64,000 bases of DNA from NCBI RefSeq assembly GCF_016464385.1, contig NZ_JADMLH010000015.1:124001-188000 (forward strand). Direction: 5' to 3'. Shown here in pieces: positions 1 to 9,495 of the stretch. Position 1 is the stretch's first letter. Each line of letters begins with the position of its first letter. This stretch comes from Nucisporomicrobium flavum (GTDB lineage: Bacteria; Actinomycetota; Actinomycetes; Mycobacteriales; Micromonosporaceae). The notes beneath the pieces are model-generated. The model ran no database searches and was not told where the DNA came from. It saw only the letters and a program-made list of their open reading frames with translations. The position numbers and the translations under genes were made by a program.

Positions 1-1506
1 GGAGTCCTTGGCGGAGACGAAGAAGAACCGGACCGTGCCGAAGTCGCGCTCGGCCGAGGCGACCAGGTTGTCCGCGCCCCGGTCGATCAGCCAGCTCCGG
101 ACGGCGTCCGGGTCGTCGGCCAGGCCGCTCATGTCGGGCAGCTGCTGCACCAGGTCCCGTTTGGACACCACGAAGGCGAGGCGCTTCTGCTCGGTGCGTA
201 CGCCGTACTGCCGCAGCCGCGTGACGATGTTCTGGTACGACGGCTCGGGCAGGTCGGCCGAGACGTTCGCGGTGCGGAACAGGTCGGCGAAGGTGCGCTG
301 GTAGCGCTGGCGTACGTCCGGGATGGCGAACGGGTCGAGCACGAACACGAGCGTCCGGGCGGCGTCGAGGTACTGGAACTTCTCGTTCAGCTCGGGGTTC
401 GCCAGCGCCTCGCCGGCCGCGTCGTACACGTGCAGCAGCGCGTCCCGCTTGCCCTGCTGCATGCGCAGCGTGATGGCGATCGGCGGATGGGCGGCGTCGG
501 TCTTGACCGCCGAGCCGCCGCCGTCGATCACCGCCGCGAAGGTGGTGTACGTCCGCTTGCTGTGCTCGTCGGCGAGGGAGACCTTGACGTCGCCGCCCTG
601 CCGGAGCAGCCCCACCACGCTCGCCATGACCAGGTGCGTCTTGCCCGACGACGGGGCGCCGAAGACCGGCACCCGCACGTCGGTGGCCGCGCCCGCGCCC
701 GAGTGCAGGTCGGCCCCGCACAGCGGGCACAGGGCCGCCATCGACCGGGCCGCGCGCAGCACCATCGTGGGAAGCCGCCGCCCGCAACCGCACCGCCGGT
801 AGAACACGCCGAGCAGGCCGGGACGGATGTCGTGGTGCAACTCGGATTTGTCGCCGTGGTGCGGGCCGGCGCAGCGGTAGACCGGGTGCGGCGACACCTG
901 ATAGCAGCGCGGGCAGTTCCCGGCCGAGCGGCGGACGATCTGCCCGGCCCGGTCCAGGGTGCGCAGCACCGCGGTGACCGCCGCGCCCGCGATCCACACC
1001 GCGCCGGTGACCACGATCAAGATCGTGAGCACGAGTACGGCCACCGCGGCGGCTCCCGCGGTCACACCGATCAGCGTGACCGCGACCGGGAGCAGAAGCG
1101 GCCAGCAGGCGAGCCCGACCAGCCCCGATCGACGGGCCTGCGTCCACGACCACTGCCAGGCGGGTCGCAGCACCGTGGCCATCCGCTCGGCCATGGTCCA
1201 CCAGTCCAGCCACACCTGCGCCACGAAGTACCCGGGCCACGCGAAGTCCGGCCGGACCGCGGTGGGCGTACGCAGGATCTTCAGCTTGCCCGCCGCGACG
1301 TCGGCGGGAGTGAGCACCCGGGCGCCCTGGTCGCCGAAGAGCGCCATGAAGGTGACGACGAGGCCGGTGACCGCGCCGGCCGCGAAACCGAGCCCCGCCC
1401 CGAGAACCATGGCCGGAACGGCGACGTAGATGAAGAGCAGCGCGCAGACGTAGAAGTACAGCGCGACGGCGAGCACCACCGCGGCGATGATGAACACGTA
1501 CTGCAT
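1..1506 (-). CDS. Membrane-anchored zinc-ribbon GTPase (DO-GTPase2-like), 3' end missing
   Basis: The 502 visible codons start at an ATG one base after the stop of the GAP1-like gene, and the frame runs off the left edge. Hydrophobic segments lie at about residues 4-55 and 130-180. Cysteine pairs at C198/C201, C239/C241 and C260/C263 suggest zinc ribbons. A Walker A loop, GAPSSGKT, is at 283-290 and a switch-II-like YDAAGE at 361-366, so this is a P-loop GTPase tethered to the membrane. Paired GTPases of this kind with a GAP1 protein are known from actinobacterial conflict-system studies (double-GTPase families DO-GTPase1 and DO-GTPase2); I assign this one by architecture and context. It is the last visible gene of the grpE-dnaK operon. 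The C-terminus cannot be judged. Confidence 0.75.
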   Translation of the reverse strand, partial: MQYVFIIAAVVLAVALYFYVCALLFIYVAVPAMVLGAGLGFAAGAVTGLVVTFMALFGDQGARVLTPADVAAGKLKILRTPTAVRPDFAWPGYFVAQVWLDWWTMAERMATVLRPAWQWSWTQARRSGLVGLACWPLLLPVAVTLIGVTAGAAAVAVLVLTILIVVTGAVWIAGAAVTAVLRTLDRAGQIVRRSAGNCPRCYQVSPHPVYRCAGPHHGDKSELHHDIRPGLLGVFYRRCGCGRRLPTMVLRAARSMAALCPLCGADLHSGAGAATDVRVPVFGAPSSGKTHLVMASVVGLLRQGGDVKVSLADEHSKRTYTTFAAVIDGGGSAVKTDAAHPPIAITLRMQQGKRDALLHVYDAAGEALANPELNEKFQYLDAARTLVFVLDPFAIPDVRQRYQRTFADLFRTANVSADLPEPSYQNIVTRLRQYGVRTEQKRLAFVVSKRDLVQQLPDMSGLADDPDAVRSWLIDRGADNLVASAERDFGTVRFFFVSAKDS

Positions 1507-1507
1507 G

Positions 1508-3937
1508 TCAGCCCTCCGCCTTCCGAAGCCACGAGGTCGGCTTCCAGGACCGTCCCTCGTCGCGGCTCTCGAGCATCGCCGTCCATTCGCGCTGCCGGTC
1601 CCGCGAGGCGATCTGCAGCACCAGCGCGGTGGCCTGCTTGCGCTGCTTCTCGTTGGCCTTGCGCACCCAGTGCTGCACGTAGGTGAGGCACTCCTCGCGG
1701 CGCTCGGGCCCGAGGAAGTCCGCACCGGCCAGCTGGTACGCGACCACCGCCGGCACCACGTCGCCCGGCTTGCGGAGCCGGCTCAGCAGCTCGCGCAGGT
1801 AGGGGCGGTGATACTCCGCCGGTATCTGCTTGAGCAGCCGGTCGCTGCCGGCCGGGTGCTTGACCAGCTGCATCGCCTCGGTGATCTCACGGGCCCAGAC
1901 GTGGCGTACGGGCATGACGCTGTAGCTGACGATGCGGGGGAACTCGGTCAGTTGCTGGACGTCCGCGGTGGGCAGCCGCTCGTGGATCGCGCGCAGATCC
2001 TCGTCGCTGTGCACGATGCGTTCCACCCGCTCGGTACGCGGGATCAGCTCCTTGTCGTACAGGCTGCGCAGCACGTCGAGGTGCTCGTGCCGGACCGGGT
2101 CGTTGCCGGCCAGGATGGCCTCCACCAGCGGCCGGGCCAGCGCGGCCGGCAACGCGAAGCCGTTCGGCAGCAACTGCGCCACCTGCCGGTACTCGTCCAG
2201 GCTGGGCGGCACCCGGCTCCACAGGGTCGAGATGGTCCGCTCGACGGTCCTGGCGCGGTCCTCCGGCGCCGTGCCCAGCGCTTGCGTCACCAGCTTCTCG
2301 ATCAGGGATGCGCGGGCGGCCTCGGCGGAGTGGACCATCTTCGCCGCGAACAGCGCGGCGTCGAGCGGATCGTCCGACATCGGCATGGGTACGCGGAGCA
2401 GGTTCCACCAGGCGTCACCCACCTCGTCGCCGTGCCCGGCCCGGACCCGCCGGGTCAGCTCCGACCGGAGGTCGTCCAGCAGTGGACGCTGTGCCGTGCC
2501 CCACGAGCCGGGGGACAGGTCCAGCTCGGGGTGGTCGGCCCAGGCCTCGATGAAGGCACGGCTCGCCTCGGCGGCGTCGTCGACGCGCGCGGTCAGGTGG
2601 AAGCGGTGCGCCACCTTCAGGACCGCGTCGAACATGCGCGGATCGCGGACGGCCCGCAGCTCCTCCACCACCAGGGCCTCGCACTGGTCGGTGTGCTGGT
2701 CCTGCCAGGCGCCCGGTGGGAGGGCGCCGAGCTCGATCGTCGACGCGGTGCCCTGGCGGGCGGCCCGGTCCAGCTCGGCGCTGATCAACGCGACGCGTAC
2801 CTGGGGCGGCCGCGACGGGTCGGCCTGGCCGCTGCGCGCGATCTCGTCCAGGTCCCGGAGGATGTCCTCGGGCCACTGCGTGACGTCGTCGAGGAGCTTG
2901 TCGATCAGCTTCTCCCGCGACGGCCTCAGCACCGTCGCCGGCGTGGTCTTCAGCCACGACACCGCGACCCGGGCGTCGTGCTGCGACAACCCCGGGCCGT
3001 GCAGCACCATGAGCCGGGCCAGCTCGTACGCCTCGTCCGGGTTCTCGCGCCCGGTCGCCGCCGCGGTCTCCACCATGTCGAGCACGTCGTACGGGTCCTC
3101 GTCGAGCAGGAGCCGCACCCAGCGCCGGGCCTGCGGGTCGACCGGCACCTTGCTGGAGTCGTTGCGGGTCAGGTCGAACACCGCGTACCCGCCGTCGTCC
3201 TCGAGGGTCACGGCGGTGCTGTCCCAGCCGGGGTGCACCGCGACGACCGGCTGGGTCGCGTACGCGGGATTGGTGGTGAAGACCTTGAACCCGATCTTCA
3301 ACGCCTGTTCCTGGGGGAGCAGCAGCGTGGCGGTGCTGATCCAGCGCAGCACCTCCTCAGCGTCCTCGCTGATGAACAGCACCCGGCGGCCGTCCGAGCC
3401 GGTCAGCGCCAGCAGGCTCGTCAGCAGCCGGTCGAGCAGCTCGGTGCCACGTGGGTTCTCCGTCACCAGCGCCTTGGCGGCCTCGATGTCGAACGGTCCG
3501 GGCTCCCACGGGTGCCGTACCGGCTCGCATTCGGTGGTCGGCGCGGGCTGCTTCAGCCAGAACGGCGCCCCGAACAGCTGAGCCGGCCGGTGCAGCAGGT
3601 AGCTCGCCGGGTCGGCGGTGACGATCGCATGGGTCAGCTGGTTGCCCTCCCGGCCGCCGTTGGCCTCCCGGCCCAGGTAGACCCCGGCGGCCGTGGCGTA
3701 CACGGTGTCGTAGGCGTGCGCGAACGACGGGGGATAGTCCTCGAGCGGCCGGCGGTCCCGCATCCAGGAGGCCGGTGGCTCGTAGAGGTCGGCGCCCTGC
3801 ACGAGCGACATGGCCGCCCGGTCCGCGCCGGGCGAACGGGCCTGGAACTGCAGGCCTGCGGTGCCCTGCAGACCCTGCCCCGGTACGCAGTCGGTGTAGA
3901 TCAGCGTCTCGAATGCGACGTCGTCGTCGGTGCTCAT
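1508..3937 (-). CDS. GAP1-like GTPase-associated protein
   Basis: An 809-residue soluble protein with no membrane segment or obvious catalytic motif. The N-terminus carries TDCVPGQGLQG and a following GREGNQLTHAIV stretch, the pattern I associate with the GAP1-N2 domain of GTPase-associated protein 1; the rest would be the GAP1-M and GAP1-C regions and is largely helical. The start ATG overlaps the upstream GTPase stop as ATGA, and the downstream membrane GTPase begins one base after its own stop. It is therefore translationally coupled between two GTPases and is likely a regulatory or scaffold partner for both. The family name is from memory of the domain pattern; a profile search would settle it. 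Confidence 0.72.
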   Translation of the reverse strand: MSTDDDVAFETLIYTDCVPGQGLQGTAGLQFQARSPGADRAAMSLVQGADLYEPPASWMRDRRPLEDYPPSFAHAYDTVYATAAGVYLGREANGGREGNQLTHAIVTADPASYLLHRPAQLFGAPFWLKQPAPTTECEPVRHPWEPGPFDIEAAKALVTENPRGTELLDRLLTSLLALTGSDGRRVLFISEDAEEVLRWISTATLLLPQEQALKIGFKVFTTNPAYATQPVVAVHPGWDSTAVTLEDDGGYAVFDLTRNDSSKVPVDPQARRWVRLLLDEDPYDVLDMVETAAATGRENPDEAYELARLMVLHGPGLSQHDARVAVSWLKTTPATVLRPSREKLIDKLLDDVTQWPEDILRDLDEIARSGQADPSRPPQVRVALISAELDRAARQGTASTIELGALPPGAWQDQHTDQCEALVVEELRAVRDPRMFDAVLKVAHRFHLTARVDDAAEASRAFIEAWADHPELDLSPGSWGTAQRPLLDDLRSELTRRVRAGHGDEVGDAWWNLLRVPMPMSDDPLDAALFAAKMVHSAEAARASLIEKLVTQALGTAPEDRARTVERTISTLWSRVPPSLDEYRQVAQLLPNGFALPAALARPLVEAILAGNDPVRHEHLDVLRSLYDKELIPRTERVERIVHSDEDLRAIHERLPTADVQQLTEFPRIVSYSVMPVRHVWAREITEAMQLVKHPAGSDRLLKQIPAEYHRPYLRELLSRLRKPGDVVPAVVAYQLAGADFLGPERREECLTYVQHWVRKANEKQRKQATALVLQIASRDRQREWTAMLESRDEGRSWKPTSWLRKAEG

Positions 3938-5115
3938 CGCTGCCTCTGGCGCGGGACCACGTTGAACTGGCTGAGCAGCCACAGCAGCGGCTCGGCGACC
4001 CGGAACGGGTGGACCCCCCGCGCGTCGATGGTGCTGCTCGCGTAGTCCGGAGGGGAACCGAGCGCCGACACCGCGAAGTACCGGAAGTTGGCGTAGTTGT
4101 ACTCGAGGTGGGTGTCGATGTCGTCCGCTCCCCACTGGTGCAGCAGCGCCTTGACCTGCTCGTGGGTGTCCTGCCCGGCGGTCTCGTCGTACGGTCCGGA
4201 CTGCGCGGGCACCCGCAGCAGCGGGTGGTCCGGGCCGAGCACGTCGAAGAACGCGTCGATCTTGGCGAACGCCACCGCGACCGGGATCTTGATGCGCTTG
4301 CTCGACTTGATGCTGTGCTGCACCCGCAGCTTCTCGGTCACCCGGTTCAGCACGTCGATCGCCGGCTGCTCGGACCGCACGGCCTCCTTGGGCAGCTGGA
4401 TCTGGTTCCGGGCCTGCTGGATCATGAACGGGTCGAGCAGCAGGATCAGCGCGTCGGCGGCGCCCAGGTAGGTGAGGTCGTGGGTCTTGTCGCTGCTGTT
4501 CAGGTCCTCGCCGGCGGTGTCGTAGAAGGACAGGAACGTGGTCCGGAAACGGTTGAGCATGTTGGCGACCCGATGCTGCTGACGCCATTCGAACACCGTC
4601 GGAGCCTGCCGGCCGTCCACGGTGGCCGCGGTCTGCGGCATCAGTTGCTGACCCGAGAAGACCTCGCCCACGAACCCGCCGATGAGCGCCTGCCGGTCGA
4701 CCCCGGTCATCCGGACGTCGGCGCCGAAGCGGCGGCGCAGGCCGTTCAGCAGCTCGTGCGCCAGAACCGTCAGGAACACGGTCTTGCCGGTGCCCTTGGC
4801 GCCCACCATCGCGATCAGCGGGCTCTCGCTCGCGCCGAAGTTGGACGACAGGGGCGTGTGGCACTTCGGGCACGCCCGGATGCCGCTCTCCGCCCCGCAC
4901 GTCGGGCAGTTCGCCTTGGACGGGCCGAACGACACCTTCGAGGTCGGCGGGAACGACGGGCGCACCGGTTCCCGGAAGCCGGTCAGATTCGCGCGAGCCT
5001 CGTCCTTGGCCGGGGTGCAGCCCTTGCGGCCCGGTGAACCGCGGCCGGTGCACTGATACCAGAGGCGGCTGCCGTCGATCCGTTGGTAGCAATAGGGGCA
5101 GGCGAGTCGGCTCAT
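3934..5115 (-). CDS. Zinc-ribbon P-loop GTPase (DO-GTPase1-like)
   Basis: A 393-residue soluble protein. The N-terminus has C6xxC9 with C22 and C33, then a second ribbon C70xxC73/C82xxC85. Walker A is GAKGTGKT at about 105-112 and a switch-II-like YDTAGED follows about 95 residues later; LLLDPF resembles the strand after it. This is a TRAFAC-type GTPase sharing layout with the membrane GTPase at the left edge. I chose the ATG at 5115 because it overlaps the preceding stop (TGATG) and begins the zinc ribbon; an open frame continues upstream only as a shadow of the Fn3 gene. It is likely a nucleotide-driven switch working with GAP1 and the second GTPase. Confidence 0.78.
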   Translation of the reverse strand: MSRLACPYCYQRIDGSRLWYQCTGRGSPGRKGCTPAKDEARANLTGFREPVRPSFPPTSKVSFGPSKANCPTCGAESGIRACPKCHTPLSSNFGASESPLIAMVGAKGTGKTVFLTVLAHELLNGLRRRFGADVRMTGVDRQALIGGFVGEVFSGQQLMPQTAATVDGRQAPTVFEWRQQHRVANMLNRFRTTFLSFYDTAGEDLNSSDKTHDLTYLGAADALILLLDPFMIQQARNQIQLPKEAVRSEQPAIDVLNRVTEKLRVQHSIKSSKRIKIPVAVAFAKIDAFFDVLGPDHPLLRVPAQSGPYDETAGQDTHEQVKALLHQWGADDIDTHLEYNYANFRYFAVSALGSPPDYASSTIDARGVHPFRVAEPLLWLLSQFNVVPRQRQR

Positions 5116-7808
5116 CACGACACCTTCAGCTCGGCGATGGGCGGGTCGATGACCGTCACGTTGTCGGGACGGGTGGCGAAGACGCGGATCCAGTACGGCT
5201 TCGCGGTCTTGGGAACGGTGAAGGACAGCGGCATCGGCACTCCCCGGCGCGGCGCCAGGCCGGCGAACCGCTCGGCGACAACCTCCGGCTGCACCGCCAG
5301 CGGCATGACCGGGCCGGGCGCCACCACCACCGCGAGGTCCAGGTCGGCGCAGTCCTGGTCGGTGACGATCTCCAGGTCGCGCTGCCGCGAGTAGCGCTCC
5401 TTGAAGCCGGACGGCCGGCGGATCGAGTAGCGCACCTCGATGGCCCGGCCGCTCACCGCCTGCGTCACGGCGTCGGAGCGGGCGTCGCCCGCCGGGCCCG
5501 CGGTGATCGCCCGTACGGAGACCGTGCCGCCCGCCGCCCCGACGACGAGCACGCACCCGTCGCCGTCCACGTACGCGGCCCGGGTGACCCGTCGCGTCTC
5601 GGTAGGCGCGTCCGGGCGTTCCCACCGCACCTCCGCCACGCCGGCCTCCTCGGGCCACACCCACGTGACGGTGACGCGCTCGCCGGTACGCCGGGTCTGC
5701 AGCGCCCGTACCGGCTCCGCGTGCCCGCCGTGCACGGGACGGCCGACGACCAGACCGGACGGTCCCGTGGTGAACGGCACGTACAGCTGCGGGCCGGCCG
5801 GCACGTCGGCTTCGAGGACGCACTCGTGCCCGTACACCTCGGGCAGTCCCGGCAGCTCCCGGCCGTACCGGGCCGCCTCGGCGGGGGTGACGACCGCGCC
5901 GAAGTCCCAGGCCGGCGGTCCGGGCGCGTAGCGCACGCGGACCGTGCCGGCGTCCGCGGGCCAGGTCAGCCGGACCTGGACCGAGTTACCGCGGCGCCGG
6001 ACCGGCTCGACCTGGAGGGTGCCGAGCGGGCGCGCCTCGGCCTGCGGCGAGCCGGAGACCACGGTCATCCGGGACAGCACCTCGCGGCGCTGATCGTCGT
6101 GGTAGACGGCGACCAGCCCGTAGAAGTACTCGACGCCCTCGCGCAACTGCCGGTCCACCAGCGTGTCGCGCCCGGCCGGGATGCCGACGCCGTCGCCGGT
6201 GCCGCGGGGCGGGCGGCCCTCGGTACGCCGGACCCGCACCTCGGCGACGTCCGGGTGCGCCTGCCAGGTCAGCGTGATCCGGTCCGTGCCGGGGCGGACC
6301 GTGGCGTCGGCGACCTCGGGAACGAGCCGGGCGGTGCCGGTCGCCGACCGGGACCACACCGCGCCGCCGTTACCGCTGGCGAACACGGCGTAGTGCAGGT
6401 CCCGGCCCACCGGCGGCCGGCTGTCCGTCAGCGACGTGTCGCCGGTCTCGCCGGCCTTGGTGCCGTCCTGCGGTCCGCCCGGGTCCGCGTCCAGCCGCCG
6501 CACGACGCGGTAGCGGATGTCGCTCATCGCGGACGCCGGCGGTTGCCAGTCGAGCTGGACGACCGTGCCGGCCACCACCACCCGCAGGTCGCGCACCGGC
6601 GGCATCGGCAGCCGCGCGTACCGCATCTGCACGGCCTCGTCGTCCTCGGCGATCCGCCGCGCCGCCAGGATCAGCCGCTCGGCCTCGTCCTCGCGGCGGT
6701 CGCGCAGCGCCTGCTCGGCATCGTTGAGCAGGGTGGCCAGCTTGGCCTCGAGCTGAGCGATCTCGGCGACGATCCCGGCCCGTTCCGGGTCGGTGGCGGC
6801 CAGCCCGCCGAGCGCGCCCTGAGCGGCCCGCAGCTGACCGGAGGCCAGCATGTCGCGGATCGCCACCGCGCCCGACGACCCGCCGGTGCGGCCGCTCGGC
6901 AGGCTGGCGACGATGAGCTCGGCGTCCTCCTGGGTCAGCCCGAGCCGGGTCGCCACCCGGATCAGGAAGGCGTCGACCAGGTTGTCGCCGCGGCTCTCCA
7001 GCAGCGCCTCGACGACCTGGTAGAGCGCCACGACGCGCAGGTCCGCGCCGGCCCCGACGCCGGTCTGCAGCAACCGCAGCGCCGCCCGGCGGGCCCGCAG
7101 CATCGGCGAGTCGGCCGCGGTGTCCGCCTCCTTGATCCGGGTCTTCAGCGTCGCCTCGTCCAGCCGCAGCTCCGGGCGGCCGTTGACCGCGAACGCCTGG
7201 ACCAGCGCGTACGGCCGGTTCAGGTCCGGGTGCAGCACCTGGACGATGGTCGGCGCACCGACCTCGTGCAGCCGCTGCGCCAGCGCCCGGTACGCCGCCC
7301 GGTCGAGCCCGCTGGACTCCGGCAGGTCGACGACGTCCAGCACGCGCAGCCCGGCCTGCCGTACGGCGGCGTCGATGTCCGCCGGGTCGAGCTGCGGGTA
7401 CTGCTTCGCCACCCCGTTGACCTGCGTACGGGTGACGCTGCCCAGCGAACCGAACGCGTCCTTGAGCTCGTTCGCGAGGTCACCGACCGCCTGCCGGGCA
7501 CGGTTCGCCTTCGCCGTCCGTACGCCCGCCCACCACGCCGGGTCCTCCAGCCGCGCGTCGGGGCGCTTCTTCAGGTCCTCGTCGGCGGCCATCAGCCGCT
7601 TGCACACCTGGCCGAGGCCGGTGGGCAGGCTGGCGGTCTGGTTCCAGTACGTCCGCAGCTTCCGCAGATGCTGCTTGAGCTCCGCGGCGTCGGTGAGCCC
7701 GGGCTCGATGGCGTACCGGCGCAGGAGGTCGTCGTCGGTCAGCGGGCCCTTCTGGCTCCGCATCGGCTTGATGACGTCTTCCTCGTAGCGGCGCTGGTCG
7801 AAGACCAT
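5115..7808 (-). CDS. Large Fn3-repeat protein of the DnaK/GTPase operon
   Basis: 897 residues. The first 300 or so are helical and charged with no recognised enzyme motif. A short coiled-coil-like stretch at about 320-390 links to at least four beta-rich segments in the C-terminal half, each with the LxWxxP/VxxTWxxP look of fibronectin type III domains. There is no signal peptide, so it is probably cytoplasmic. It starts four bases after dnaK and overlaps the zinc-ribbon GTPase by one base, placing it in one operon. Similar Fn3 proteins beside DnaK-like genes are sometimes called SaeA; I am not sure of that name here. It may be a client or adaptor of the neighbouring Hsp70. Confidence 0.65.
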   Translation of the reverse strand: MVFDQRRYEEDVIKPMRSQKGPLTDDDLLRRYAIEPGLTDAAELKQHLRKLRTYWNQTASLPTGLGQVCKRLMAADEDLKKRPDARLEDPAWWAGVRTAKANRARQAVGDLANELKDAFGSLGSVTRTQVNGVAKQYPQLDPADIDAAVRQAGLRVLDVVDLPESSGLDRAAYRALAQRLHEVGAPTIVQVLHPDLNRPYALVQAFAVNGRPELRLDEATLKTRIKEADTAADSPMLRARRAALRLLQTGVGAGADLRVVALYQVVEALLESRGDNLVDAFLIRVATRLGLTQEDAELIVASLPSGRTGGSSGAVAIRDMLASGQLRAAQGALGGLAATDPERAGIVAEIAQLEAKLATLLNDAEQALRDRREDEAERLILAARRIAEDDEAVQMRYARLPMPPVRDLRVVVAGTVVQLDWQPPASAMSDIRYRVVRRLDADPGGPQDGTKAGETGDTSLTDSRPPVGRDLHYAVFASGNGGAVWSRSATGTARLVPEVADATVRPGTDRITLTWQAHPDVAEVRVRRTEGRPPRGTGDGVGIPAGRDTLVDRQLREGVEYFYGLVAVYHDDQRREVLSRMTVVSGSPQAEARPLGTLQVEPVRRRGNSVQVRLTWPADAGTVRVRYAPGPPAWDFGAVVTPAEAARYGRELPGLPEVYGHECVLEADVPAGPQLYVPFTTGPSGLVVGRPVHGGHAEPVRALQTRRTGERVTVTWVWPEEAGVAEVRWERPDAPTETRRVTRAAYVDGDGCVLVVGAAGGTVSVRAITAGPAGDARSDAVTQAVSGRAIEVRYSIRRPSGFKERYSRQRDLEIVTDQDCADLDLAVVVAPGPVMPLAVQPEVVAERFAGLAPRRGVPMPLSFTVPKTAKPYWIRVFATRPDNVTVIDPPIAELKVS

Positions 7809-7812
7809 CGGC

Positions 7813-9495
7813 TCAGGACCTCACCGAGATGGCGGAGACGGCGGCGGTGGCCTTCTGCACCTCTTCGTCGGAGAGCACGCTGACCTGCACCTCGATGCGG
7901 AGGTTCCGGCCGCTGGTGGGCTCCTTGGCGGTCACCTCGAGGATTCCGCCCCGGTCCACCTTCATCACGACGTCGATCGGCGAGTTCACCGGCAGCTGCG
8001 GCGGCAGGTCGGTGATGCTCCCCGCGCCCTTGTCGACCGGCTTGTTGGCCGACATCTCCCGGCTCTCCTCGCCGCCGGCCTGCTCGTAGATCTCGACCGT
8101 GACCTCGCGCTGATCCGCCTGCACCGTGCCCGCGGCGATCCGCTGCTCGGTCGGCAGGGACTGATCGGCGTGCACGAGGTGCTGGATGTAGCTGGCCGCG
8201 TCGATGTCCTGGTCCCAGCCGGGCTTCGTGGTGTCCACCATCCGCACCCCGAACGCCTTCGGCAGGACGGTGGTGATCTCCTTCTTCGCGACCTTGGCCA
8301 GCATCGCCGGGTCCAGGTTGGCGGCGTCCGCGATGGCCGCGACGCGCTCCTTGAGCTCCTGCTCGGTCGTGGCGCCGTCGTCGTCGCTGCTCCAGTTGAA
8401 GATCGCGCTGGTGAGGGCGTACCGGGCCGCGCCCTTGGCGACCGCCAGGTCCGGGTCGTGCAGCCGGGGCTTCCAGGACGGGAACTTCGCCTCCAGCGCG
8501 GCCTTGACTGCCGGCATGCGGCTCGAGCCGCCGACGAGCAGGACCTCGTCGATGCGCAGGGCCGGATCGCCGGAAACGCTGATCTTCTTGGTCAGCTTCT
8601 CCAGCGTACGGTCGGTGTAGCTGAGCGTACGGTCGAGCAGGTCGCGGGTGATCTGCTCGAAGGTCTCCCGGGTGATCTCGATGGTCGCCGCGTCCCCGCC
8701 GAAGCGCAGCGGGATCGTCCGGGAGTTCACATTGGACAGCTGGCGCTTGAGGTCCTCCGCCTTCTCCCGCAGCTCCTGCATGAACTGCCGGTCGTCGGTG
8801 GGGTCGTCGGCCGGCGCCGCCTTCGCGACGAACTCGTCGACCAGGTACGACACCAGCCGGTCGTCCCAGTCGACGCCGCCCAGCTCCTGGTCGCCGTCGG
8901 TGCAGAGCACGTCGATGCGGTCGGCGCTGACCCGGATCACCGTGGTGTCGAACGTGCCGCCGCCGAGGTCGTACACGAGGATGATGCGCTCGGAATCGCT
9001 GTTGCTGACCTCGTACTGCATCGCGGCGGCCACCGGCTCGGGCACGATGCCGACCACGTTGAGCCCGGCGATCGTCCCGGCCTGCTTCGTCGCCTCCCGC
9101 TCGAGCATGCCGAAGTACGCCGGCACCGTGATCACCACGTCGCCGACCGTCTTCCCGGTCTCCTCGGCGGCGTCCTCGGCGAGCCGCTTGAGGATCAGCG
9201 CCGAGATCGACTCGGGCGTGTACGAGGTGCCGTCGAAGTCCCAGTTGCGCTCGCGGCCCATGTCCCGCTTGACCCGCTGCACGACCTTGTCCGGGTACAC
9301 GACGGCCAGGTTCTTGGCCTGTTCGCCGACCACCACGTTGCCGGCCGACTCGAAGTAGACGACCGAGGGGAGCGTCTCCTTGCCGGACGACGCGTTGCGG
9401 ATGACGGCCGGCTTGCCGTACTCGTCGATGTAGGAGATCACCGAGTACGTCGTGCCGAGGTCGATACCGAAGTACGACGGGGCTTCGTCAGGCAT
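7813..9495 (-). CDS. dnaK: Hsp70/DnaK-family chaperone, lidless
   Basis: 560 residues. The actin-like ATPase domain is complete: GIDLGTTYS near residue 10, the phosphate-2 loop YDLGGGTFDTTV and the adenosine motif LLVGGSSRMP. A substrate-binding beta domain follows to about residue 545. The usual DnaK is 610-640 residues; the helical lid and acidic tail are missing, so it probably binds dedicated partners rather than acting as the housekeeping chaperone. It overlaps grpE by 8 bases and is followed by the Fn3 protein, two GTPases and GAP1. No dnaJ is seen in the window. It probably charges or disassembles the GTPase complex using ATP (inference). Confidence 0.9.
   Translation of the reverse strand: MPDEAPSYFGIDLGTTYSVISYIDEYGKPAVIRNASSGKETLPSVVYFESAGNVVVGEQAKNLAVVYPDKVVQRVKRDMGRERNWDFDGTSYTPESISALILKRLAEDAAEETGKTVGDVVITVPAYFGMLEREATKQAGTIAGLNVVGIVPEPVAAAMQYEVSNSDSERIILVYDLGGGTFDTTVIRVSADRIDVLCTDGDQELGGVDWDDRLVSYLVDEFVAKAAPADDPTDDRQFMQELREKAEDLKRQLSNVNSRTIPLRFGGDAATIEITRETFEQITRDLLDRTLSYTDRTLEKLTKKISVSGDPALRIDEVLLVGGSSRMPAVKAALEAKFPSWKPRLHDPDLAVAKGAARYALTSAIFNWSSDDDGATTEQELKERVAAIADAANLDPAMLAKVAKKEITTVLPKAFGVRMVDTTKPGWDQDIDAASYIQHLVHADQSLPTEQRIAAGTVQADQREVTVEIYEQAGGEESREMSANKPVDKGAGSITDLPPQLPVNSPIDVVMKVDRGGILEVTAKEPTSGRNLRIEVQVSVLSDEEVQKATAAVSAISVRS

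Noticed and set aside
1487..4045. An 852-codon open frame on the plus strand
   Set aside because: Antisense to the GAP1-like gene, which has overlapping start and stop codons with both neighbours.
6426..6434. GTCCGTCAG inside the Fn3-like gene
   Set aside because: It is within coding sequence and antisense to its gene, with no gene start nearby.
5034..7883. A 949-codon open frame on the plus strand
   Set aside because: Antisense to the Fn3-like gene; no domain pattern and low-complexity composition.
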